Positions 47,242 through 54,838 of a DNA stretch of 64,000 nt are shown in pieces; the first letter of the stretch is position 1; every line of letters begins with the position of its first letter. The notes under the pieces are model-generated. The model worked only from the letters and a program-made list of their open reading frames with translations, did not search any database and was not told the origin of the DNA. Made by a program: the position numbers and the translations under genes. This stretch comes from Desulfobacteraceae bacterium (lineage in GTDB: Bacteria; Desulfobacterota; Desulfobacteria; Desulfobacterales; Desulfobacteraceae), in contig JADGEQ010000001.1 in the NCBI GenBank assembly GCA_016744295.1, positions 1-64,000 on the forward strand, written 5' to 3'.

Positions 47242-47274
47242 GGCTGGCCGGGGTAACCCGGCCAGCCTTTTTTT
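47242..47274 (+). terminator. Intrinsic terminator after the DASS-CBS unit
   Basis: GGCTGGCCGGG and CCCGGCCAGCC pair perfectly around a GTAA tetraloop and are followed by seven T. Twelve bases after the CBS stop. Confidence 0.95.
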
Positions 47275-47386
47275 GTTTCTGCGGCCGTAATTTTTTGTCC
47301 CAGTCGGACCGATTTTTCCACCTGATTTACAGCACCCGAACCCAGGCCATTTAAAAACGTCTCCTATATAAAGGATACAATATCAT

Positions 47387-48616
47387 TTAATGGCGGTAAA
47401 CCAGGGGACGGCCCTCTGCATCAATATCAATACCAATGGTATCACCGGTCTTAAATCCAAGACGCATAAAATTCTTGACCACCTCATCGTGGCGCTCAAC
47501 ATTCCAATAAGCCGACCAGAGTGGATTTCGCACCGAGTCAATCCCATATGCGTCATGGCTGCACAGGTTGATTCTGAATTTATGCTTGGCAATCAAGGTA
47601 TCTGCTTCAGCCAGAAAAATATCAATTTTGTAAAGGTTGTTGTGCAGGGCTTTTGACAAGGCTTTCTGAAGCTTTGGCAAATCATCCAAATAATGACTGG
47701 CAACTTGATAAAGCTCAGTGGGTTCCTGGATGGCAAAACCGAGAACAGCAAATCGTTGGTGCCTCAGGGCAAAGGATTCAAGTTCTCGCTCATATGCCGC
47801 TATGCTGGCGATGATAGCCGCAATATCCGGTTTTTTGGATTCCTGGACCAGATCTTCACATTGGCTGATGATATTAATGTAAAAGGATTTGTTATCCATG
47901 ACGTAAACCGGCCGTTCCCTGTAATTTCTCCGTTTTCGAATACGGCGGATACCATCCAATTGTATAAACTGCTCAATTTCTTTGTCTTCCAGGGTCTCAA
48001 TATCTGAAATATCCTTGGCCTGGACCACATGGATTTCACCATCCGTTGCAATCATATACTCAATCTCACATCTGAATCCCAGAGCTTTTTGTATATCCTC
48101 GGAAAGCTTTACCAGTCTTCGGTCATGGGGTACCTTGGTGATATAGGGCTCGCTTTGAACCTTATGGGTGCGGTCCCGGCAATACCCAAATTCCCAATCA
48201 CTGCCGATCATTTTTGCCATGACACTGGAACCGTTGACAAAGGGCATGACAATAATTCCCATTCCATTCACATCAATCTCAGGTGCCCGGTTGAACATCT
48301 GCTGCCGCTGGATGGAAAGCTGTTTGGAAGTCTGGGCAATCTTGATCATACGTTTTCTGGCATATTGTATTCCCCCGATATCTGCATAGGTTTCCAGGGA
48401 ATCAAAGGTTCCACCTTTATATTTGGATTCCTGGGGATGGGCACTTCTTGCGATGACCTTGTAGCTTTCCCGGTGGTTGTCCAAAAACTTGTCCAGTTCA
48501 TTGAATTCTTTAGTGTCAAATTTGTCAGCCGGTACATAAATAAATTCAGGGACATTGAATCCACTCTTACGGAGCTTTTCAAGCAATCTTGCCTTTTCAG
48601 GTATATTGGTTTCCAT
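47387..48616 (-). CDS. PEP/pyruvate-binding domain (ATP-grasp) protein
   Basis: A 409-residue protein. The N-terminal ~215 residues resemble the nucleotide-binding domain of PEP synthase / PPDK: VIARSAHPQESKYKGGTFDSLE and a late IEYMIATDGEIHVVQAKDIS (the ATP-grasp metal strand). The phospho-histidine and PEP domains are missing, and the rest (about 215-409) is helical and not recognised. So it may bind ATP or transfer phosphate to a partner. Divergent from a TetR gene with a palindromic operator between; likely the target of that regulator. Confidence 0.75.
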   Translation of the reverse strand: METNIPEKARLLEKLRKSGFNVPEFIYVPADKFDTKEFNELDKFLDNHRESYKVIARSAHPQESKYKGGTFDSLETYADIGGIQYARKRMIKIAQTSKQLSIQRQQMFNRAPEIDVNGMGIIVMPFVNGSSVMAKMIGSDWEFGYCRDRTHKVQSEPYITKVPHDRRLVKLSEDIQKALGFRCEIEYMIATDGEIHVVQAKDISDIETLEDKEIEQFIQLDGIRRIRKRRNYRERPVYVMDNKSFYINIISQCEDLVQESKKPDIAAIIASIAAYERELESFALRHQRFAVLGFAIQEPTELYQVASHYLDDLPKLQKALSKALHNNLYKIDIFLAEADTLIAKHKFRINLCSHDAYGIDSVRNPLWSAYWNVERHDEVVKNFMRLGFKTGDTIGIDIDAEGRPLVYRH

Positions 48617-48659
48617 ATTTGGCCTTGACTTTTATAAAAAATTTCAATAATTGATAAAA

Positions 48660-48681
48660 ACCGACCGATCATTCGGTTGGT
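48660..48681. promoter_or_regulatory. TetR-type operator in divergent promoter region
   Basis: ACCGACCGA and TCGGTTGGT form an inverted repeat with a TCAT spacer (8 of 9 pairs match). The ACCGACCGA half-site is a common TetR-family target. It sits 19 bases upstream of the tetR ATG and 44 bases before the start of the divergent PEP-binding gene, able to control both. Confidence 0.72.
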
Positions 48682-48700
48682 ATTAACTTTTAGGTAACAT

Positions 48701-49285
48701 ATGTCAAAAAAAAATGCAATACTTGTCACTGCCACCCAATTGTTTTCAAGGAATGGATTCCAGGGAACATCAATGGCTGAATTGTCGAGACTGACAGATG
48801 CTGCCAGGGGAACCATCTTCCATCACTTTAAAAACAAGGAAGATCTGTTCCTGAAAATCCTTAAAAATGTTCAGGAAGACATCCTGACGGCCTTCAGGGA
48901 ACACAAGCGAACCACCTTCTATAAAAATGGCATGGACATGGTGACGGGAGTCGTAACCTTTTATCTGTCCTTTGCAGGGGAGAATGAAGATCAATTCCTT
49001 TTGCTCCACCGCCATTACCCTTATCAAATGGCGGATAGAAATCCGGTTATCAGGTCATACCTTGAGGCAATTTACAATTGCCTTCTGGATATTTTTGAAG
49101 AGGGGATCTCCATTGGCATCATTGATAAATCGGTAAATGTTTCATCCCCACGCAATACCGCCATGGTTTTGTTTGCCATGGTGGATGGTGTGGCAAGGTT
49201 CAATACTTATAATTTGTACCAGGCCGATTCTTTGTACCAGGATCTTATCCGATCCTGCACAAAATTATTGGCCCCAAGGAGTTGA
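48701..49285 (+). CDS. TetR family transcriptional regulator
   Basis: A 194-residue repressor-type regulator. N-terminal HTH: ILVTATQLFSRNGFQGTSMA, then LTDAARGTIFHHFKNKEDLF. The helical C-terminal domain binds an unknown effector. Only 4 bases separate its stop from the start of the cytidylate-kinase-receiver fusion, so they are cotranscribed and the regulator probably controls the signalling genes downstream and the divergent PEP-binding gene. Confidence 0.92.
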   Translation: MSKKNAILVTATQLFSRNGFQGTSMAELSRLTDAARGTIFHHFKNKEDLFLKILKNVQEDILTAFREHKRTTFYKNGMDMVTGVVTFYLSFAGENEDQFLLLHRHYPYQMADRNPVIRSYLEAIYNCLLDIFEEGISIGIIDKSVNVSSPRNTAMVLFAMVDGVARFNTYNLYQADSLYQDLIRSCTKLLAPRS

Positions 49286-49289
49286 AAAA

Positions 49290-50519
49290 ATGTCCGTGTT
49301 AACCATATTCAGCGGTATCTTTTGCAATAAAGCAGCAGTAATCCGTGATCTTGTGGAAAGCACGGGACTTTTGTTGATCACAGATAATAAGATCATTGAA
49401 ACAGCGTCTGAGCTGTCGGGCATAGAAAAAACAAAACTTGCCAAAGCCTTTTCCTCCAAAATATCGGTTTTCAACAATTTCACCCATGAAAAAGAACGCT
49501 CGATTGCCTATCTGAAACAGGCCCTGGCAAGAATTCTGAAGCGCAATGAAAATATTATTGTTTCTGGATACGCAGGGCTGCTGATTCCTTCAACCATCCA
49601 CCATGTATTGCGGGTTTGCCTCATCGCAAAAACCGAATTCAGGCTGGCATCGGCAAAGGAAGAGAAAAAACTTTCCCAGGAAGAGGCCACCCAGACCATC
49701 CTGGATGAAGATTGTGACAGGTCTGCATGGACAGACAGACTTTTTTCCCAGGCAGATCCCTGGAATCACAAATTGTACGACATGGTGCTGCTCATGGGAA
49801 AAACCCAGCCCGGCAAGGTCTCTGCTCTGATTGAAGAAAACCTGTTAAAAGAGGTGGGCAGGCAAACCAATGATTCAAAAACTGCGGTGGATAATTTTTT
49901 GCTTGCAGCAGAGACTGAGGTTGCACTGGTGAATGCCGGCCATAATGTCGGGGTGAAAGCCCAAAAAGGCAGGATTCTCTTAACCATCACAAGAGAGGTT
50001 CTCATGCTCAGCCGGTTGGAAGAGGAACTGAAAGCCATTGCCGAAAAGGTAACCGGTGTCCTGTCGGTTGAAACCCTTGTCAACCCTTCCCCCTCCCACT
50101 CACCAATTTATAAAAAACATAATTATGAACTGCCTTCAAAAGTTCTTCTTGTGGATGATGAAAGAGAATTTGTCCAGACCCTGTCCGAGCGACTCCAGAT
50201 GCGGGATATGGGGTCTGTTGTTGCCTATGATGGAAAATCTGCCCTGGATCTTGTTCAAAATGATGACCCAGAGGTGATGATCATTGACTTGAAAATGCCC
50301 GAGATTGACGGTATGGAAATTCTCAGACAGGTAAAACAGATCCGGCCGGGCATCCAGGTGATTGTCCTGACCGGTCACGGATCGGAACAGGACCGGGAAA
50401 CCTGTATGGATATGGGTGCATTTGCATATATGCAAAAGCCCGTTGATATCAATTTGTTAAGCCGGACTCTGAAAAAAGCACATGAGAAAGTGTTGGCCCA
50501 GGGAAAAACCCTGGCATAG
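49290..50519 (+). CDS. Cytidylate-kinase-like / BON-like / receiver fusion protein
   Basis: A 409-residue protein from the ATG at 49290, preceded by AAGGA; the ORF-track start at 49137 lies inside tetR and is rejected. Residues 1-190 are a cytidylate-kinase-like fold whose P-loop is gone (IFSGIFCNKAAVI), 200-265 a BON-like fold, and 283-400 a complete receiver with D289/D290, phospho-acceptor D333 (IIDLKMPE), T361 and K383. The 44.2 kb protein has the same first two domains without the receiver. It heads a kinase-kinase-receiver set on the same strand. The kinase-like domain may sense a nucleotide or be an output effector (inference). Confidence 0.82.
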   Translation: MSVLTIFSGIFCNKAAVIRDLVESTGLLLITDNKIIETASELSGIEKTKLAKAFSSKISVFNNFTHEKERSIAYLKQALARILKRNENIIVSGYAGLLIPSTIHHVLRVCLIAKTEFRLASAKEEKKLSQEEATQTILDEDCDRSAWTDRLFSQADPWNHKLYDMVLLMGKTQPGKVSALIEENLLKEVGRQTNDSKTAVDNFLLAAETEVALVNAGHNVGVKAQKGRILLTITREVLMLSRLEEELKAIAEKVTGVLSVETLVNPSPSHSPIYKKHNYELPSKVLLVDDEREFVQTLSERLQMRDMGSVVAYDGKSALDLVQNDDPEVMIIDLKMPEIDGMEILRQVKQIRPGIQVIVLTGHGSEQDRETCMDMGAFAYMQKPVDINLLSRTLKKAHEKVLAQGKTLA

Positions 50520-50540
50520 AAAGCCTTTTTCAATGGAAAA

Positions 50541-52022
50541 ATGAAACCAATGAAACGATTAACTAAATTTAAGCCCGCATTCTGGAACCACCAGGAGATT
50601 TCCGTTGGTCACGGTCACCCCCACACAACCTTTACTTTCCAGCGTAAATGGAAACTGCTTGTATTGTTTACCTCTTTTATGGCCCTGCTACCCCTTTTTG
50701 TAATGACCCTTGTGGATTTCAACCTCACCCGCCGGGTGATAGAAGATGAGGTAAAAAGCAGCATGTCAAAAAACCTGACGCTAACGGCTGCCGCCATCTC
50801 TTTTTCCTTTGATTCTCAAATTACCCATAAAAAAACGGCAGCAAATTATATTGCCCTTCTTGATTCCAAAAAGGAGGAAGACATCTTTGTTGTCAATGAA
50901 GAGGGCACCCTGGTCACCCACTCTTTTTATTATGGCAAACCCGGAATCCCCAATACTTTTGACATCAAATTTTTCAAAGACCAGACAGCAATTGTGGAGG
51001 ATCTGGCCCCGGACAAAACAAGGGTCATCATCGGATATGCAAAGATTAAAAATTCGTCTTTAATCCTGGTGCAAGTCAAGGTTAAACAATGGCTGACAGA
51101 TCTCTGGTTCAAACCCCGGCTCAAGCTGGTCTGGTATCTGGCCATCAGCATTGTTCTGATTCTGTTGTCCATAATGGGGATGGCCACCTATCTTGTGGGC
51201 CGCATCCATTCAGCAGATCAAAAAAGGATTGAAGTCCTCCACCATGCAGGATATACAAACAAACTGGCATCCATAGGGCGGCTGGCATCCGGGGTAGCAC
51301 ATGAAGTCAATAACCCCCTGGCCATTATCAATCAAAAAACAGGATTGATGGTTGACCTTCTGACCCTTAATGAAGAATCTTGTTCAGACCCCCGTCTGGT
51401 TCCCCTTGCCAATGATGTTCTGGAAGCCGTCAAACGATGCGGCACCATCACCCGCCGATTGCTGGATTTTGCCAGGCACATGGAATCCAGTATTCAACCG
51501 GTGGAATTAGGCGCCGTCATCCAACAGACTCTTGCCTTTCTTGAAAAAGAAGCCCAGCGCCGGGGGATTACCCTATCCGTGGAGAATAAGACGCCCATCC
51601 CCGGGTTTGAATGTGACAGGGGCAGCCTACAGCAAATCTTTTTAAACCTGTTTAACAATGCCTTTGCCGCCATGGAAAATGGGGGTCAGCTTAGCATTCG
51701 TGTCAAATTAAAGGCAAAAAAGACGGTGATCATAACGGTTGCCGATACTGGAACCGGTATTTCCCCCGAGGATATTCATAATATATTTGAGCCTTTTTAT
51801 TCCTCAAAAAACGCCCATTGGGGTACCGGTCTTGGCCTGTCCATTACCTACGGACTGGTCAAAGAGATGGGGGGGGATATCCTGGTCAAAAGCCAGGGTA
51901 AAACAGGCGCCTGTTTTACCCTGGTGCTGCCGGTAAAACCTGAAAAAAAACAGGCACCAGATCCTAGCTCCCCGGCACTGTCTGATCCGGGTTTGGGTTC
52001 TGGTTTGGGCTTAAACGAGTAA
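50541..52022 (+). CDS. Membrane sensor histidine kinase
   Basis: A 493-residue two-TM kinase: TM1 about 36-58, a ~130-residue extracytoplasmic sensor, TM2 about 197-220, then HisKA with phospho-acceptor H254 (GVAHEVNNPLAII) and a complete HATPase (NNAFAAMENGG, DTGTGISPED, GTGLGLSI). It ends with a Ser/Gly/Leu-rich tail. Located between the kinase-like/receiver fusion (22-base gap) and a degenerate kinase (25-base gap). Partner receivers are probably the fusion and the 52.8-kb receiver. Confidence 0.92.
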   Translation: MKPMKRLTKFKPAFWNHQEISVGHGHPHTTFTFQRKWKLLVLFTSFMALLPLFVMTLVDFNLTRRVIEDEVKSSMSKNLTLTAAAISFSFDSQITHKKTAANYIALLDSKKEEDIFVVNEEGTLVTHSFYYGKPGIPNTFDIKFFKDQTAIVEDLAPDKTRVIIGYAKIKNSSLILVQVKVKQWLTDLWFKPRLKLVWYLAISIVLILLSIMGMATYLVGRIHSADQKRIEVLHHAGYTNKLASIGRLASGVAHEVNNPLAIINQKTGLMVDLLTLNEESCSDPRLVPLANDVLEAVKRCGTITRRLLDFARHMESSIQPVELGAVIQQTLAFLEKEAQRRGITLSVENKTPIPGFECDRGSLQQIFLNLFNNAFAAMENGGQLSIRVKLKAKKTVIITVADTGTGISPEDIHNIFEPFYSSKNAHWGTGLGLSITYGLVKEMGGDILVKSQGKTGACFTLVLPVKPEKKQAPDPSSPALSDPGLGSGLGLNE

Positions 52023-52046
52023 AAACAAGGACAAACAAAGGCCAAT

Positions 52047-52706
52047 ATGGCAAGAAATGAACAAATACTGGCAAAGACAGGGATGGGGTTTTGGGGCAGG
52101 ATGTCGGCCTCTGCAACCCATGAAATCAAAAATTCTCTGGCCATTATCAATGAGAATGCAGGGCTTCTGGAAGATTTGGCCCTGATCGCTGAAAAAGGCC
52201 TCCCCCTTGCCACGGAACGTGTCAAGGATATTTCACACCGGCTGGCAAAACAAGTGCAACGTGCAGATCGGATATTGAAAAAATTGAACCATCTCTCCCA
52301 TAGTGTTGACTTGGCCAGGGAAATGATAGATCTTGAAAAGACAACACGTTTTGTTCTGGATTTGGCCGGAAGAATTGTTGAAATGCAGGGGGTTGTGGTA
52401 AAGATAAGATCTCCCATATCGCCGCTGGTGGTTGACACAAACCGGTTTTATCTGCAAAATGCAATATGGAGGGCCATTGACACCGCCTGTTGTTCAACCA
52501 CCAAAGAAAAGCAGGTGATGATTTCATTTGGAACCAATACAACGATTCCTTCGATCTGGTTTTCAATGGGACCGGCCAAAGAAGATAAAATGCAGGATCT
52601 ATTTGCATCAAAGGAAGATCAGGCACTGATGTCATATCTGGAAATTACCATTGAGAAAAATGATGAAGATAACGGGTTTGGGCTTTTGTGGACAAAAAGC
52701 AGTTAA
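52047..52706 (+). CDS. Degenerate histidine kinase: dimerisation/His domain without ATP-binding boxes
   Basis: A 219-residue soluble protein. The H-box is intact: SATHEIKNSLAIINENAG with phospho-acceptor H25, followed by a four-helix dimerisation region. The C-terminal half keeps only a weak N-box-like NAIWRAIDTA and lacks the DxGxG and GxGxG boxes. So it could accept or transfer a phosphoryl group but not bind ATP, much like a histidine phosphotransferase (inference). Sits between an intact kinase and a receiver. Confidence 0.8.
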   Translation: MARNEQILAKTGMGFWGRMSASATHEIKNSLAIINENAGLLEDLALIAEKGLPLATERVKDISHRLAKQVQRADRILKKLNHLSHSVDLAREMIDLEKTTRFVLDLAGRIVEMQGVVVKIRSPISPLVVDTNRFYLQNAIWRAIDTACCSTTKEKQVMISFGTNTTIPSIWFSMGPAKEDKMQDLFASKEDQALMSYLEITIEKNDEDNGFGLLWTKSS

Positions 52707-52760
52707 CCCTTTACACCCATTTTATATATTTTAAAAACCTATAGTATAAGGAGAACGACA

Positions 52761-53186
52761 ATGTCAGAAAAAGTATTACTTGTGGATGATGAACAAGAGT
52801 TTTTGGAAATTATGTCCGAACGGATGCGAGCCCGGGGCATGATAGTAACCACCACAGGATCTGCAGACCAGGCCCTGTCCATCATAGAAAAGGAATCATT
52901 TGATGCTATTATCATGGACTTTCAAATGCCTGAAATGGATGGAATGGAAGCATTAAAGGCCATTAAAAAGAAAAAGCCGGAATTGCAGATCATTCTGCTC
53001 ACCGGCTATGCCACGGTTGAGAAAACTGTGGAAGCCATGAAAATTGGCGCCACGGATTTTCTTGAAAAACCGGCAGACCTTGAAGCCCTTGTGGAAAAGA
53101 TCAAAAATGCAAAAACAGAAAAAATGCTGCTGGTTGAAAAACAGACAGAAGAAAAAATCAAGGATATCCTCCAACGGCATCGCTAG
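52761..53186 (+). CDS. Single-domain response regulator (receiver only)
   Basis: A 141-residue CheY-like receiver: LLVDDEQEF, phospho-acceptor Asp in IIMDFQMPEMDG, Thr in ILLTGYAT, Lys in FLEKPADL. A short charged helical tail follows with no output domain. SD AAGGAGAAC. Likely partner of the kinase pair upstream. Confidence 0.93.
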   Translation: MSEKVLLVDDEQEFLEIMSERMRARGMIVTTTGSADQALSIIEKESFDAIIMDFQMPEMDGMEALKAIKKKKPELQIILLTGYATVEKTVEAMKIGATDFLEKPADLEALVEKIKNAKTEKMLLVEKQTEEKIKDILQRHR

Positions 53187-53229
53187 GTTTGTTTGGCATT
53201 GATTTGAGCTATTTTGAGTATTGCTAAGA

Positions 53230-53251
53230 CTGACCGGGTTTTCCCGGTCAG
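53230..53251. terminator. Hairpin between convergent genes, weak terminator
   Basis: CTGACCGGG and CCCGGTCAG pair perfectly around TTTT, between the receiver gene and the CaCA exchanger gene. There is no T run on either side, so termination would be weak or factor-assisted. Confidence 0.5.
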
Positions 53252-53308
53252 CTCATCTCTGATCACCATGCTTACCCGAAAGGTCAATTATTTTTTTTAC
53301 AAAAAATA

Positions 53309-54154
53309 TCAAGAAACCGTTACAAACAAATAGGTGGCAACGCCTGCTATGGCCAGCCAGATATTGGTGATATTGCTCACGGTAATATTCAATATGGCTG
53401 CCAGGTATTTCCTGCGATTCAACAGCGCCAAACAGCATTTAAACTCCGGCCAGCTTGAAAGAGTGGCCAGAACAAAAAATCCGATCACCCCTTTCGGGGC
53501 ATGGCTTTGCTCCGAGGCAAAGCTCACAACCGGATCTAAAAAATAGCCGGCTGTAATCAATACAACGATTGCCGGAACCATGCACCATTTAGCGACAACT
53601 TCTTCCTCCGGAGATTCCTCGACCTCCTCAGGAGGCCGTTTAAGAAACAGCACTCCTGTTACAATCAGCCCTGTCACCACCCAATAAATATGATACGCAA
53701 TCGGGATAGCGTAAAAACTTACTGCCAGACCTGCTGTTAAAAAGATGCAGGTCAAACTGTATTTCCAATTTGTTTTAAGTGTTTTTAATAACACCCCACT
53801 AGCCAATGCCGCCGTGAATAACAAAATCGGGTTCATAAAGTTCGACCCCAGAGGCGTACTGGCGGCAAACAGCACATCCCCTGCGACCAGGCCGACAATC
53901 AAACAAACAAGTTCCGGCCCGTTGGTAATAAACCCGGTGATCGTGCCAAGCCCTTTTACATCCTTCAGGGTTTCAATTATGACCTCAATGGACAATCCGA
54001 TCAAAATCATGACCAGCACGACCCCCCCTGCCGCGATAAAGGACTGATTAAAATTTCCATTAAACATCAAAGAACAGCCACAAAAAAATATGACGACCAA
54101 GACCCAACATATCATATCGAGACGACCTACAGAATTAACCAAGAATTGTTTCAT
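53309..54154 (-). CDS. CaCA-family Na+/Ca2+ exchanger-like membrane protein
   Basis: Inner-membrane protein, 281 residues with about 10 helices and the two alpha repeats of the CaCA superfamily: TGFITNGPELVCLIVGLVAG with TPLGSNFMNPILL, and LATLSSWPEFKCCLALLNRR with TVSNITNIWL. Conserved acidic residues are kept in both, consistent with cation exchange. A charged loop (PPEEVEESPEEE) links the halves. Convergent with the receiver gene, upstream of a further kinase-receiver pair. Confidence 0.82.
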   Translation of the reverse strand: MKQFLVNSVGRLDMICWVLVVIFFCGCSLMFNGNFNQSFIAAGGVVLVMILIGLSIEVIIETLKDVKGLGTITGFITNGPELVCLIVGLVAGDVLFAASTPLGSNFMNPILLFTAALASGVLLKTLKTNWKYSLTCIFLTAGLAVSFYAIPIAYHIYWVVTGLIVTGVLFLKRPPEEVEESPEEEVVAKWCMVPAIVVLITAGYFLDPVVSFASEQSHAPKGVIGFFVLATLSSWPEFKCCLALLNRRKYLAAILNITVSNITNIWLAIAGVATYLFVTVS

Positions 54155-54333
54155 GGCCTTCCTCCTAATTTTTCAAATGCGGACAATAAAAAACAACAGA
54201 CATTAACGCTGCTATCCAGATGAGTATAAACCCTAGGGGTTACAAACCGGCCGCCCTTGGGCAAGGCTCATAGACGGCTCGGTTTGAGCCCCTCACTTGA
54301 TCTGTTTTGTCACTTTATTTCATTAGATTTCGT

Positions 54334-54783
54334 TCAATCGAACAGTTTAAAGGCATCCGAGGGTGACTCAACTGCTCTTTTCAGCTTTTCTTCCATATCC
54401 TTTTTCCAGGCATCATCTTTTTTACGGCCCGCACCTTCAATTTTTTCGATGAGATCATCAATATCACAGGGTTTATTGAGAAAATCGTATGCGCCCAGAC
54501 GGATGGCTTCCACGGCAGCGTCAACCGAACCATGACCCGTCAGGAGAAGTGTTTCTGTGAAAAGACCCAGTTTTTTGATCTCCTTAAGGGTAGCAATGCC
54601 ATTCATTCCCGGCATTTTCAGATCAAGAACCACCACATCAAATTTCTCTTTTTCAAGGGCCTTAACGGCAGATTCTCCGTTATAAACGGCAGTGACTTTG
54701 TAATTACGACTTTGCAGCAGTTTGGCCATGTTGTCAGCAAATATTTCTTCATCATCCACCAGTAAAATTTTGGTTCCTATCAT
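54334..54783 (-). CDS. Response regulator, receiver plus charged C-terminal tail
   Basis: A 149-residue CheY-like protein: LLVDDEEIF, phospho-acceptor in VVLDLKMPGMNG, Thr in LLLTGHGS, Lys in FLNKPCDI. The last ~30 residues (GRKKDDAWKKDMEEKLKRA) form a charged helix with no DNA-binding motif. It lies 55 bases downstream of the dCache kinase, which is the probable partner. Confidence 0.92.
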   Translation of the reverse strand: MIGTKILLVDDEEIFADNMAKLLQSRNYKVTAVYNGESAVKALEKEKFDVVVLDLKMPGMNGIATLKEIKKLGLFTETLLLTGHGSVDAAVEAIRLGAYDFLNKPCDIDDLIEKIEGAGRKKDDAWKKDMEEKLKRAVESPSDAFKLFD

Positions 54784-54838
54784 TATGCGTCCTCCTATAA
54801 CTAATGTTTATTAAAACCCTTATTGCTTGTTCCTTACT

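Noticed and set aside
49137-49289. Upstream extension of the cytidylate-kinase-receiver ORF
   Set aside because: It lies inside tetR in another frame, and the ATG at 49290 has a proper ribosome site.
54155-54333. Inverted repeats (AAACCCTAGGGGTT, AAACCG/CGGTTT) as terminator after the 54.3-kb receiver
   Set aside because: No T run follows and the arms are weak or widely spaced; too uncertain to list.
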